A stretch of DNA of 64,000 bases from Ichthyophonus hoferi (lineage: Eukaryota; Opisthokonta; Ichthyosporea; Ichthyophonida; Ichthyophonidae): assembly GCA_002751075.1 (NCBI GenBank), contig NAOQ01000041.1:22048-86047 (forward strand). The letters are read 5' to 3'. Under the pieces are notes generated by a model. That model did no database searches. It was given only the letters and a program-made list of their open reading frames with translations, and was not told the DNA's origin. This document shows positions 1-17,100 of this stretch, piece by piece; positions within the stretch are counted from its first letter, which is position 1, and the number at the start of each line of letters is the position of its first letter. Both the position numbers and the translations under genes were made by a program.

Positions 1-2730
1 TTTTTTTTCTACCACTACTCTAAGAGGCCAATGATGCTTAGTAGTATTCAATGATGATTTCAGCATTTGTTAGAGGAAACCACCCTAATTTTACACAGTA
101 ACCTTGCAAAAGAATATCTTTCTTCTCCAGGCCAAACTTGTTTCAGTGCTGAAATGCAAACTTAAATCTAACTTCCTAGCTCATTACAACTGTCTATCCA
201 AATACAAGGATTTTGGATCAACCATGCACACTCCAACAACTGTCCACCTGGCACATATCAAACACATATCCTTTACTGATCTGCATGGTCGGTACTTCAC
301 CAACATTTCTATTAATAATTACTTTCTTGTCATCTGCTCAGCTTGCACGTTTGTAAAATTGAATGATCTTTGGGATTTCCACCTCATGGATTGTTTTAAC
401 AAAAGGCTTATTCAAACAACCAAGATGCACAAGGTCATGACAAACAAGAAATATGTCTTCTGTAACATTTGTTCCACCAACAACATTTTTGCCCATTCAT
501 TTCCTTTTTTGCTACTTGTGAGCTTCAAAACGTTTGGAGACAATCTACAGTAATGTAGTAGGTCTTCCCCACATTTTTATGGGGGCTTCCATTGATTTGT
601 CATATTCATTGATGACTTCATGCATTTTACTGCTGCATACCACATGAAACACAAAAATAAAGTTCCAGCGCTCTTCCAATAATTCATGGAAGATTCACAT
701 GCCAAGCACTTATTTCTTTGGATCACCATCCTCTACACAGACCCAGGAAATGAGTACATTCCCATCTCATTTCTTGACCAACTTAAGGCTTGGGAAATTA
801 CCCACTTTACAATGTTACCATATATGCCCTTGTCCAACAGACCGACTGAGCACATGAGGTGTCACATTGTTACCATGGCCTGAGTTGCTTTGAACACTAT
901 GAGTACTCCACACGCCTTTAGGAATTATGCAGTCAGAGCAGCTGTGCTCACCCAAACCGTTATGCACATTATACTATAGGTCTACTAACCAATAAGTGCC
1001 CATATATTCCCTGGCATTGTCAGCCAGTACCAGTTCATTATATTCCTACCTTTGGATGCAAGGTATTTTATCAAATTGATCTCACATCATTACCTCGACG
1101 TCAATCCAAGGACAATATTTGTAGACTTCACCAACCTTAAGAATCATCAGGAGTCCATGCACGTCATTAAAAAAATGCAATAGATCAGCACTATGCACAA
1201 CAGACCTGTAACAATTAAAAATTTCTATATGTGGACCCACATCTTTAAGGATAAAGTCTCTCAGCAAGCTACCATCCTAAGAAGCCTCTGGGTCTACTAC
1301 CACAAAAGAAACCAGACTGGAGCAATCTCACAGCGCAATACCCAACTATGTGCTCAAGGAAGTGCAGAGGTAAAAGATAAGGACTTCTTCATCATCTCAT
1401 CCCCATCCACTAGCTTTATAACCATATGAACATTGATGGCCATTGCAGTGGCTGGCTATTATGACATCATTCAGCTAGACATTAGATAGTGTACCTCCAT
1501 ACATTGCTCTCATCATTAGTTTACACGAATTTACCTTAATCCATTGATGGTTCCAACTATCCAACTGGAATATGCAAACTCTTTAAATTTCTCTATGGTC
1601 TACACATCAGTGGACTAAAGTGGAGTGACACACTTGGTATATTCCCCAAGACACAAGGCATGTACCCCATGGATAAGGAATCATGCCTCTACATCAGTCA
1701 TAGAAACAACAAATTCCTAGTCCTCTGCTGCTATGTTGATGACATCGTCATTGTGTCTGAACACCCAGCTAATAAAGAGGGAGTCATCATAGCTTTTAAC
1801 AACAGGTTCCCACCAAAGAACAAATGATGGCTAATTAACTTTCTTAGTGATATTATTCAAAAATATGGTCAGGGGATCAAACTCTCCCAAACTGGCTAGA
1901 TCAATGAATTTGTCAAATAATATGGGCACAGGAGTGACTGCCCTTCATTCTCATCCATTCTGCCCAACCACATCAAAGAGGCAGCCAATAGATATTTTTT
2001 TCTAAACCTGTATGACAAAACTGCCTACCAGAGTTTGATCAGCTATCTACTCTGGATCAGAAAATTTAGTTACCCTGATGGCCCATTTACAGTCAGCTAC
2101 CTTGCCAGGTATGCAGGAAAACCTACAAAAACTATCTAGGATATAGCCATGCACTTGTTAAGATACCACAAAACCACCACTGATAAGGGTATCATTTATG
2201 AGAAAGCTCCATTTATCCTCAGCACGTTTTCTGATGCCAGCTGTACTACCGATTCTTGATCAAATCACAGCATAGGTCGTTACATCATCTCTTTAGCCAG
2301 AGGTCTAATCAATTGGCTTTCCAAGACGTAATTGATCACAGGTCTTTTAACTGCCAAGAGTAAGTATCTTGCCATGTCAATGACATGCCAGAAAATCACC
2401 AACATCCTATTGCTCCGTAAATGTTCATGCAATTGAGACTGGGGGCATTAAACTATATGCTGACAACCAGTCAAACATCTTACTCACAAGCCAGAATGGT
2501 GTCCCCAAGGGCATTCATCCCATTAAAGTATGCCAGTGGTATATCAAGGACAATGTTACAACCAACAAGATTGAAGTCATTCCTTACCCACTGGAGCTGA
2601 TGGCTGCAGATTGCTTAACCAGGGCAATGCCCCTTATAAATTTTGATGAAGTTAAACCCTCATGCAATGTGTATTTGAATGCACCTTAGAATCTGACCAC
2701 ATGGCACACTCTCTGTACTGTATGTAAAGA
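1..2730 (+). mobile_element. Decayed Ty1/Copia-type LTR retrotransposon (5' part outside window)
   Basis: Pieces of a Copia polyprotein occur in the family order on the plus strand. An integrase zinc-finger and core-like region lies at about 430-890 (a TDPGNEY stretch near 740). Reverse transcriptase lies at about 1500-1850, with the Copia-type YVDD box near 1733. RNase H lies at about 2330-2690, with a DNQSN stretch near 2465 and an ADCLTRA ending near 2610 that match the family's usual DNQSA and ADxLTK patterns. A purine-rich stretch near 2725 could be the polypurine tract preceding a 3' LTR. The element is broken in many places and looks old. The left LTR and gag would lie beyond the window, so ends are approximate. 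Confidence 0.85.
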
Positions 2731-5071
2731 GGTGATGTGATCATCATTTCTAATTGGGAATCACAATCACAAGTAATCACGTTATTTACTACAATCTCCA
2801 TTCATATCATGCAATATCATGTTTCCCAAGGTCCCTATGATTTCAGAGTGCCAAGAGCTCTTGAATCTATAACTAACTTGGTGCAATAGTTAGTATAAAA
2901 CATAGCTGTTATTTATTAGAGAATACACCATTCTACATCCAGACAAGTTAATAGGTAGGCATATTAACTCAATAACTTTATTAATAATATTATTAATAGT
3001 AGAAACGCAGTACAATTAATGCATTAATACATGTATAATGCATGAAGACTTGAATCAATCAGATATGGAGTATAGCATATAGAACATGACAAGCTTCTTC
3101 CCCTAAAGTTGAACATGTAATGGTGTAAAATCATACAAATATAAAAGAGGGCTAGCTGCACTAGTATTCTTGATGCTTATAAACACAGTAGCAATTTGAG
3201 ACAAAGAATGCCTTCTAGTAAATATGATCAGCCCATGCCTGATCCTGAAGCATTTGAGCATCCTTGCTCCATTATTTCAACCATAGTTAACAAATAATGT
3301 CCAAGAGATCTATGTCAGAAGAATTAGGAAGCATTAGACACATCCACCTGAATCAGTCCAGGACAATTAATTCAGACTGGGCGTCTCTGGCTATTGGTAC
3401 ACCTGAGACCAAGATAATTCACATGCATATAAGGCAAGAAGACAAAGCAATAACTATTTGCAGAACGACTCGAGAGACTAGTCCAGCCACAGGGCAAAGC
3501 CTTGCCTCCTCTGAGTGAGATTTGACCTTAAATTATGATTTAAAGTCTTACAATAAGAAATGACTTCGAAAATGAACTGAAACTCATTAAACATTATCAG
3601 AAAGCTATAGAATTGGGGTTTGTTTGCACCATTAAAATAATATAACTTACATAATTAGATTTTTTATTAGGCAAGTTAATTTAGTTAGAATAATTAAACA
3701 ACACGAATTCTTATGTATATTATTATTTGCAGCTATAAACATATTCTGTGTGCATATTATAGCTTAGGCAAAAGTTCTATTTATAGAGATATTTGTACTT
3801 AATAGGTTTAGAATGAATGTAGGATAACTAAAACTGGCAATACCGTTACTCTAAGTAATAAGACTCGCTGAATTAATAAGTTCAAGCCCTGCAACAAGAT
3901 AAATGAGACACTTCTTAAAAATAGATATACAAAGAAATATGTCATAATTCAGTTACATATGAAAGGGTATTTGACCTCAAATGATCGAGTCGAGAAGATA
4001 AAAGGCTAACGTTCTCTGCATAGCTAGCATGATTAGGCAATCTAGAGTACTCATACGAAGACACTGGAGCCGCGGCTGAAGCACTAACTACATCTACAAT
4101 TCATACTGACAGCGAAACAGGCATGGTTCCATGAGCTCTGAGGCGTATATTGTCTTACAAATCGGGCTACTTTTCCAACTGTAAATAGGCATGAGAACTA
4201 CATTTCTTAATGTGGGATTTAGTATCTAGAATCATTTTGGTAATTCAATACTAATTAACACTTGCCCTCCCGTTATCCAGAGAACATATATTCTAATCTG
4301 ATTTCTAAATAACCCCACTTCAGCAGAAATCTCACAAGCATTGATCAATATATATATCTAACATAACAATTTCCATGAATAGACTCCAGAAAATTATGCC
4401 ATATATATCTGTCTTTGCCTCCATTAACACCAATGGGTTCAAGTAGTAACGGCCATGTAAATCAGATTATAAGCAAGCGTCTTTTTAGGAGATAATCAGA
4501 CATTTCAAGCCCACATTATCTATTAGGCTTTTCATCTTAGCTCTATTCTAACAACACTAAGAGCCTTCTTAAGCCCAATGCTTCAGATGACCCGCGGGTA
4601 TGTCATTTATATCTATACACATTTATACAAGAATCAAGTGCAAGTAGACAAAAAATAAGCAAATTAACACATATCCACTCCGTTTCTTCTAACACTATCG
4701 AGTTACACCAATGAAAACGGTGTTTTATATATTCATTCTTACATGAAATGAAAATCAACAGCACGGATAAGGCACAGCCCAGAACCCATACACATCCATA
4801 CGGTTGTTACATATACAATTTATGGGAAAATAGATTTACAATACTTCCACTTGCATATTGATAGATCATCTCATTGCAAGTACAAAGCAGGCAGGCATCC
4901 ATATCCATAGGTGACCACATACACCCTCTTGTAGTTAAGAAACACCAACAAAACAGACAAAGCTACTCCCAGCCCGCAAAGGAAATGCATGTGTAAACAA
5001 AGGATGCAAGCTCATCTTAGTACAGTAGATAAATCATGGTCAGGTTCTTGCGATCAACATAGGCCATCTTA
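2731..5071. other. AT-rich spacer
   Basis: About 2.3 kb between the Copia relic and the stop codon of the RRP45 gene. I see no convincing exon, tRNA or repeat here. The left part may contain the 3' LTR of the relic, but its partner copy lies outside the window and cannot be compared. The right end should hold the RRP45 3' untranslated region, which is transcribed leftward. Confidence 0.5.
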
Positions 5072-8000
5072 CTAGGACTCCATGCTAACCTCCAGAGTCT
5101 CACCAGTAGCAGTGTAGGTAATGTTCTCTCCGATAACCTGTCATACGGGTCGGGGTTAATTAATATCATATTAAGTTTAAAAATTACATGCTGTGAGTCG
5201 CATAGCCTAACCAGCTCAGCAATACATCGTAGGCCCATAATTACTTTGCCACCCACAAAAACAGGTGCACTCACCACTCACCACAGACCTTAAACAAATA
5301 GGGATATAGAATTAATATAGAAAGTGTTGCCGTAGCAGAAGTACCAAGCTAACACAATGAGTAATTCAAGGTCCGTCTGAAACATGTATCAAAAAGAAAT
5401 CAATCTTTGACACGAAAAAGTTAACCAGCCACTCAATGTGTGAAGGGCTGTATAACAATAAGATGTAATGGCATACCTTCGCTCCAGCCCGTGTAGGCAG
5501 GGTGCCCCTTTTGCTGCAGAGCAAGAACATTGTCAGTGCGCAAGAACAGTCTTAGAAAAAGGCCTTCTATCATAGTTGTTTCTACACAAACTAACACACA
5601 ACCAGCCTTTGAAGTAACCAGCCACAGGCATGTTACACTCACTTTGGTCCAAAGTATTCCTCCAGATGCGTGCTGATGACGTCAGCCACTTCCATCACCT
5701 TCACTTGAGCCACTTTCACACAGCGAATCATCTGATAGCAAACATGTCAGAATGCACGGTTGATATACATGGCTACACTATAAGCAACATTTCAGCCTTC
5801 CCTGGACATGAAGCAATCCAAATGACCTATATTACCTACTATATACTATTATAATGACCCATATTACCTGCTCCGTGGAGAGGGCTACACATCCAGTTTT
5901 GTGTATGGCACATATTTCCTTGTGCACATTCATAGTAATAGTCATGCTCCCCTCTGCCACCCTCTCCTCGGCTAAGCTGGGATCCACTACCAGGTAATCT
6001 CTGTGGTAGAGTATCAGCAAGAGAACTTATAATCCCCTCCACCTTGTCACATCTAAAGGCCAACCTACCCGCCAGTAAAGAAGGCAAACGACACAGTCAT
6101 GGGATTGTGATGAATAGCTAATGGGACAGGCTCTCTCTCCTCTATATCATGCTGCAGCACACAGGGGAGCAGTTAGTGGGTGGACCTGACCACAACTCTA
6201 TATACATACACTACCACTTGGAAACAATAACGATCATTACGATGCCATCACGTTAGCACCCTCACTCACAATGGTTGCTTCCTCGCCAGAGACTGTGACG
6301 TCAGGCCGTCTAAAGTGGCGAAGGGCAGCGGCGGCTGCCATGGCAACAGCATCAACAGCATTGCCACAATAGTCTAACACTACGGTGTCTACTCGAACAG
6401 ACCACACCTATTTGGTTAGTACCCCCTCCAATTAGTGCTATATACATATCTTCCAGTCAAAAAATATAGTCACATTACAATAGAGTATTCATGGCATGAG
6501 ATGTCCCAAGGTCACTCTAGATGACCCTGCACCGTCATTTACAGGTGTGCTTGCCTTTCACTACTGTCTCTTTGCTCACCCAACCATCACTGTAATATAA
6601 TATCAGCACATGGTAAATCTCAATGCACACTAACTAGACCATCTCTTTATCAAATAATCACACTAAGACAATGTGCCCTGGCATTACGATATTACCTTCT
6701 TTCCTGCTACAATGCAAAGGCCTTCAGTCTCTACAGCTCGACTATCACGGAATCCTCGCTCAATAATGCGGCCTATCTCAATAGCCAATTCACTGGGTCT
6801 GTAGTAGGGGATGATTAGCTCCCTCCCATCAAAACATCATACCAGTCACATATAGTCAGAGAGATAATGCATAACAGGCAGGTCTGGCAAACACTAGCAG
6901 GAACAGGGCACTAGGAGGGATAGTATTGCTGGGTCTTAGGGTGGGGGTAAGTGGAGCGCCAAGAGGCTAGAAAGAATAAAATAGTTGGTTTGACATCATC
7001 CTACGGCCTTAAGCATCAAACTTAATTGGTCTAAAATGCCACAAAAAAGTCAGGACAAACACACTAAATGATATGGGTGCAATAGCAGAGTAGACGTGAA
7101 AAAGGAAAACCCTCCCCAGTCTGCACAATGCAGCGAGAGAAGGCTCTTATTGTAATAAATGTTGAAGAGTCCAAAGGGCTGTATTTGAAGACCTCGCCAT
7201 GATAATAAACTAGCAATCCTTAACGAGACCTAGGAGTGACTATTACGTACCTGCCAGGCTCAAAGGCAGGGCTGGCCATCTGCGACAGTTCAGTGTTATA
7301 GTTCACAAAGCCTTCAGCAGGTTGGTCAGGGCTAGGAGCAACTACCTCACAAGACACCTGGCATAGTACCCTATCGCCTATAGTGTTAATAGGGGTGGGG
7401 GTATTGCCTTAGTAGCTACACACAGAACATCATGGACAAAGCGATATACTCCTCATAAGTATGGTATGTATGTGGGTTACCATATGCTGGGTGGGTGTAG
7501 ATGGTATTGCCTCTACGTGGTAAACCAACTGCTCAACAAGACCCTTAATTGAAATAGTCACACAACAGTCATGATAATACGGGGCCGAATGCCTTGAAGA
7601 ATGTACAGTCAACATAGCTTGATTCATACTCAAAAGCAACTGTATCACCCGTGATAGATATGATAGATATTGCATAACTGAAATCATGGCGCACTAGAAC
7701 GTCCCCTATAGGTCGAGCCTTCATAGAGGTGCAAGGCTTTACACAAGGGAAGATATAGTTGGAAATAGTACTAGGTTGGAGCCATGTACGTTTATAGTGA
7801 AGCCATAATATCAACCAATGTATGGAAGGGCAGGTCGAGATAGTAAAAAAAACAGGTGTAAGAGCACAGTGTTTGTGTAGTGGGATTTTTCATTGGAGTG
7901 TTGATGTATACATTTAATGCAACCAAAACACATGCTTAGAAAAGCAAGTGGAGAGAGGAGCAGGGTATGTATGGGAAGGAGTGTGAGAAAACTGTAGAAA

Positions 8001-8554
8001 GAGAAAGAATATAGGAAGAGAATATTGATAGAATACTACAGATGGAGGTAAAATAAAGCAGGGAAGGGACTGTAATCAGGTAATATTAAATAATCTATAT
8101 GGGATGATAAAATGCTAGTGTAAACGTGAACCTCTACGTATGAGTCATAGAACCAAAGGCTACTAAAGCTGGCTGGTAAGGTTACAATATATGTAGGGAA
8201 AACACAGATAAATGATTACCCGCCCAATGACTGTGTGTCGGTCGTGGCTAGTTAGGAGCATAAACACAGAATGAAACAACAGGGCAGAAAGTGACGCAGG
8301 CTAGGACATGACAGGCCTACACACCTGGTCTGGCCTAGCTGCACTTCCACTTGGCCGTATGCTGGCCCAAACGTGAACTTGGTTTTACGATAGTCATAGA
8401 TACCCCGGCCATCCAGTCGCTGAGAGCCAGTGGGTTAGACGAGGTTGAGGGATGGCTAGCTAGATGTAAGAGTGAGAACCTTGCCTACCTTACTCTCTAG
8501 CACAGACTGGAGGACCAAGCCCTGTTCCGCGTTGGATGCTGGTAAATCTCTCAT
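5072..8554 (-). CDS. RRP45: Exosome complex ring subunit RRP45 (EXOSC9)
   Basis: Non-catalytic RNase PH-fold subunit of the six-member ring of the RNA exosome, acting in nuclear and cytoplasmic 3'-5' RNA processing and decay. I trace ten exons, about 310 residues. Exon 1 starts MRDLPASNAEQGLVLQ, which aligns with the family N-terminus. Then come RLDGRGIYDYR, the RNase PH core with ELSQMASPAFEPGR (exon at about 7255-7372), ETEGLCIVAGKK, ALRHFRRPDVTV, EREPVPLAIHHNPM, and VVDPSLAEERVAEGSM (5870-6010). A last exon ends TLEVSMES before the stop at 5072. The long acidic C-terminal tail of animal EXOSC9 is absent. The intron of about 950 bp between exons 2 and 3 is the longest. Homology with EXOSC9 is strong along the whole core. 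Splice joins at the last two exons are the least certain. Confidence 0.92.
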
Positions 8555-10256
8555 AATATTTTCTAAGAAATAAAGACTTTGGGAACCCTACACTACCCTA
8601 GACTTAAAGAAGGACCCAATATAGGCTACAAAAGGCAGGCAATATTGTCAGTCACAACAAAACAACAGCTAGATGGTGATAGATGATAGGTTACAGCCAG
8701 AGCCTGAAGTTCCTAGGGTGTGCACGTGCGCGTACAATGGATTCCTAATGACGGTAAAATAACGTCACAGTCTGTAGGGATAAAAATAGGCCTACGGGTA
8801 GAGGTAGTGCGACACCAATAAAAATATCAATTGGATTGGATGTTGCCACTTGGAATTTCAATTGCCAATTATTAGCCATTGTTTGCCTTGCCTAAGGTAA
8901 TAAACAATAGGACATTATTACTAAAGGCAGCTTGAGTGCACATTGATCCACAATTAATCACCAATTAATCGCTATTATCAAGCAAACAGAAAAGCCTTTA
9001 ACCTTTGCTATAATGTTAAAGTAGATTTATTGCCCTGTACGCCGGAATCACAGCCTGGCCATGTGATATATTTGATTGTTCTCAGCTTCATGCCTGACTG
9101 GTGAAAGTAACCCCAAGGACACATAGTAATAGCCTGGCGGATATAGCACTATCACCTGATGCTAACCAAGAAAAAGAATGCATGCCCTAAGCAAAGGGCA
9201 CCTGGCTATATACATATACACTGTAGTTCGCTCTTTATAGTTATTTGGTCAGTCTAAATGTTGGACTTAGCTATGATAAAGGTAGATATAAGCGGCATCA
9301 CTATACAGTATATTATACAAAAATATATGGGCGCATGACCAGTGATACAATAATATATATATATATATAGATATTCAAGGCTAATCTCTTACGCTAAGTA
9401 CACATAGAACACATAGTATTAAGATGCTGTAGAATCTTATTATTTGTATGGCCGGATTTTCTGGTTTACAAACTTGTTTACTCAGATTTATATCGCAAAT
9501 TAGAAACTATCTACTCGAACATGCAAGGAAGTGTGATAAATACCCAAGGACCAAAAGGACAATATTTAAACACGCAATTTCCGCTTCTCTAGGGATTTGT
9601 TGATCTCATTACTGCAAAAGTGTAAGTAATAAAAAGATAAATTGGTTCTGGAAACCAAGACAGGCACAACTGTAGAAAAACATAGACACAAGGTGCTTAT
9701 AAATGCAAATAAGCAGTCCTAACATAGAGGCTTATCTTAATTAGTTCTAATTGGGTTGCACCTCATAATAATAAGCCAATAGATACGCCCCATATTTTCA
9801 TGTCTCCAATCAAAACCCTGGTATTTATTTTTAGGAAAGAATGTCAACGTTCGTGTTATATACTCTTAAAGAATGCATAACACCAATAATTATAATAGTG
9901 ATATACTTATATTAACACACATCTCCCAACCTTATTATACCCTCTCCTAATCCTTACTTCTCTTACTATATGCTACACTTGGTCCGAAGGGGCTAAGCGT
10001 GCTTCAGCATGCATGGCTATGCTCGCGCCAGAATTACAAATAGCTCAACCGCTTTTAGATTTATCTAGGCATTGTATAGCTTGAGATAAAATTTAGTAAA
10101 AAAAAATAGCTCTTGGGCTCATCCATTGGGTCCAAATCATGAGCACAATATTCCTAGTCAACATTTACGCGCCAAAATGACAGTCACACTACATCCGAGG
10201 TGGGGGCAGTGCCACCTTCATAACGGTTTGCCTTTGCTTTATCATAGTGTTTTTTG
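8555..10256. other. Divergent intergenic region between RRP45 and beta-tubulin
   Basis: About 1.7 kb that must hold both promoters, since the flanking genes are transcribed away from each other. It is AT-rich, with a TA dinucleotide run near 9354-9370. No gene or RNA gene was recognised. I cannot assign specific factor sites with confidence. Confidence 0.5.
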
Positions 10257-10269
10257 AAAAAAAAAAAAA
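10257..10269 (+). promoter_or_regulatory. Poly(A) leader abutting the tubulin start codon
   Basis: An uninterrupted adenine run occupies the 13 bases directly before the beta-tubulin ATG and continues into its A. An A-only context at -1 to -13 is an extreme version of the A-rich context favoured in fungal leaders. Any effect on translation is inference. Confidence 0.5.
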
Positions 10270-13267
<2,998 letters not shown>

Positions 13268-13310
13268 GATCTATTTGGAAATATATACTTTCATGTATAG
13301 GAGATCATGA

Positions 13311-13316
13311 AATAAA
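13311..13316 (+). promoter_or_regulatory. Polyadenylation signal AATAAA of beta-tubulin
   Basis: Canonical hexamer 44 bp after the beta-tubulin stop codon, on the coding strand. It is followed by a TG-rich stretch near 13355-13385 of the kind seen downstream of cleavage sites. Confidence 0.6.
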
Positions 13317-14164
13317 TTCTCCACGTGCTTGAAGCACCAGATATTATAGTCTTGGCGTTTGTTGTGGTGACATGATATGGGGTGAGGACTCTTGACTTGG
13401 TATTACATAACTGTCAAGAGGAGCCCGGTGCTGAATTTTTTAGTGTGATTATGTATTTATTCCTCCTGTATTCTAGGAGATAACTCAAAGCCATACACTA
13501 CACCACCATTAAAAAATGTACCTCCATGTTAACCCCATAACAACAGGTTCCAATAGTATTTAACCAATGGGGCCTCTGATAATGCATGATAAACTACAAA
13601 ACTGCCATACTGATAGTTGGGATATACTCCACATCTAAAGGCATGATTCTACTCGTGTTGGCCAGCTGAGGCTTCTCCTTGGACTCTTTTTAATATGGGC
13701 TTGGCAACCTTCTTAGTTTTTGTTATATGCCACAAGCATATACCAAATCATTAGTTATAATTTCTCTAAGACGGTATAGTGTTATGCGAATGTAATCGAA
13801 TATGATAAGACCAGTATTTAAAATCAACAAAGACAAACGGCAATGCTATTTCAATTCAATCAAGTAACATGACAACGCTGTGTTTATGACTATTGCCATA
13901 ACTACTGTTTAGAAGTAGTATTGTTTAATTAGAGGGTCATGTTTTACTAGAGACTATATATTATCTATGTATCATATATCATTACAATTCGCACACAGGA
14001 TAACGCTTTGTTATTTCGACTGGTTAAGATACTTTATACCATCTTATAAGCATATTTTTTAATATAGCCAGCCATACGTAGGTAATATCAGCTTTGTAGC
14101 TAAACGACTTTCACTTGGTCCTAACTGTGGTTGTTCTGCCCTTAAATTCGCTCCAATATTTACT
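13317..14164. other. Convergent spacer between beta-tubulin and actin
   Basis: About 850 bp between two genes that are transcribed towards each other. It should hold both 3' untranslated regions. I see no coding exon or RNA gene here. Confidence 0.5.
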
Positions 14165-17100
14165 TTAGTAGGCGCACTTTTGCATAATGGCGTCTATGCC
14201 CACCTCTGTAGGTAGTAACTTAGTGTCAGGTCTGTCCCAAACCTCCCTGTATCCTGCCTTTAGGTTGGCCAATGAAGTATGGTCATACTATTTTTCACAT
14301 ATCGTGATTAGAGGTTAAATCTCGTCTATATAAGATATTTCCTTTAGTTTGCCTCTTCTACCTTTACTTACCACTTACCCTCATACTCGGTCTTGGTCAC
14401 CCACAAAGGGAGGAAGGAGTTTAGAGAGGCCAGTACTGCACCACCCTTCCACACACTATATTTTCGGTCTCTGGGTGCCACCACATCCACCTGTGCCCAG
14501 CCTATTAAAGCCCCTAACCCCAACTTGCATTTACATAAGCTCATTAAGGTGCAAAATAAACCACGTGTATTCTTTTAATCCACTTACCTTCATTCGATGT
14601 GGGGCTAGAGACACAAGCTCCTTTTGTAGGCGCTCATCCAGACCCTCAAAGGTTGTTGTGCCCCCCGAAAGAATCACATTTCCATACAGTGCACTGGGAA
14701 GATAGAGAATCAACAATCCAAGGCAATAATCCTAGGTAATGCTACAGAACCAGCATCCAGCCCAGACACACACTTGTACAAATGGGAAAGTATTGAGTAC
14801 ATACGATCGTACATCGATATCAGAACGCATGACAGAGGCATGGCATAGATCGTGGATACCTCCCTGCTCCATACCTGCCACTCACAGTTAGATAATATTG
14901 CAGGCTAATCTAAAACTATCCATCTATCAATCCTAACCACCAAAAAAGGCAGTATACTTGCGACTAAGACTGCACCAATACCAAAATCTGAAGAGCACCT
15001 TTTTCCTTTCTTATTCTTTATAGCAATTGTGACTCCAATCAAGGACTTTCAGTTTCAACTAAAACAAGATGATATGCTTAATGAACTCACCTAAGAGAGC
15101 TGGCTGGAACAAAGCCTCGGGACAACGAAATGTTTCATTACCCACGCTGATGATCTGTAAAACACCCCATGAGCCACTTGTCTTGTCCCCCACACGGTTA
15201 CCACCAACCAGTGCCCACTAACCTGGCCATCAGGCAATTCATAGGTATCTAGTAAGCCCTCCTGCTTGTCAAGGGCCATCTCTTCTTCAAAGTCATAAGC
15301 CTGCAATTATCAGTCAGATTACCCCCCATTCATCCCCCAGTACACCCGGCCACATGATACTACTAACCACGTAAGAGAGCTTCTCTTTAAGGTCTTTTAC
15401 AATTTCTCGCTCGGCCGTTGTGGTAAAGAAGTAACTATAGAGAGACATGGTATGAAACTAATCTAGTTCTTATCGTGCAGTTAGATAATGGTTAGCAAAT
15501 AAGTTAGAGGAAGAAAAACTGGTCTGTTAGTATTTTATTTTTGGAAAAAAAAAACACCTTAGGGATAGTTTTCAAAACCGCGGGCTAACTCTGTGTTGAA
15601 TAGTGGGAAATAAAGAGAGATCTCATGAGAAATGAGATAACCTATCAGTTGTTTTGCATAGGCTTACATGGGATTACATATTATATACAATACTCAATAG
15701 TTAGATGTCAAGAGGGGTTGGGGGTGGTGGGAGGAATACCCTCGCTCCATTAGCAGGCGGATCATGTATTCTGTCAGGTCTCGCCCTGCCAGATTGGCTC
15801 GCATCACCGAGTGTGGCAGTAAGTGGCCCTGCAAACTTTGATGTTATCCAGGGCTGTAGGACCATCACAAGCAGTGTCTTACCTTGTATATGGGCGCTGT
15901 GTGTGTTACACCATCACCAGAATCTACCACAATGCCTGTCAACCTCCCCGTGGCATATAGGGAAAGCACTGCCTGCATCCCCCAGTCAACACAGCCCTTC
16001 TCTAGTTTATTAGCCAGAAAGCGTTCACGAACAGACCTGGATGGCAATATATAGGCCTGGGACCTCAAAGTATTCATACATGATCTCAGCCATTTTTTCT
16101 CTGTTGACGACCGGATTGAATGGCGCCTCTGTCCTGTGCGTCTCTGTATTAAACTATAACTCTAGAATTATGTGTATATTAATAATGTGTATATGTGGGA
16201 GTTAATATAAGACACTGAAGCAGTAGACCGTTAAGGATATACCTACTTACATATCATCTTACCATGAGAGGTGATTGAATGTACATATGCTTTTGCTTGA
16301 TTTCCTTCTACATGATACACGTACGCCTTGTAAATAGATACATATAAACATCACACATACATATGAATACATCTATATTGCTCAATACTTAGCAAAACAT
16401 ATTCCATTTGCATGCCTGGTGTATGCCCTTCTTAGTATTGTCGTCAAGAGAGAGACGGTCTACTTGCCTAAAGGGAGTCGCCAATCCATTTTATTTTTTT
16501 ACTGCAATAAAACTTTAAATAGAATAGTTACTCAAAAGGGGCCTACAGCATGACTGGACGATCTGCAGGGTTGACCCGTAAGTGGTTGGTATAGGTGTGC
16601 TCCCATATCAACTGCATGTCGTCCCAGTTGGTCACAATTCCATGCTCTGCGACCCACCCCATCCATTAACACCTCGTTAGACACACTATATATATCATTC
16701 CTGTATTACTGAATATACTATATTAGAAGTAATGCAGGCAAGGATTTAAGCAATCATGTATACATATGTCAGACTGAAAACTCTTTAAGTACCAAATTGT
16801 ATACAATATAAAAAAATCTGTACATAATATTATGCAATTTTTTTTTTTGAGGAATATGATAGCGTTTGTTGATGAACTGGAAATGCAAGTTACGGGGGCA
16901 AAGCGTAAGCAAAAACAACAAAAATTTAATAGAAAGATTAGCATATAACCACTCTTTCTCTCTTTGGCCACTTAATACCAATGCCTATACGCCAATATCA
17001 ACTACCAACCTATCGGGTATGATAAGGAGAGAATGCCGCGTTTTTCCTGCGCATCATCACCAACATATTGATTATGCAGGCCCTGCAGTAGGTTCATGTC

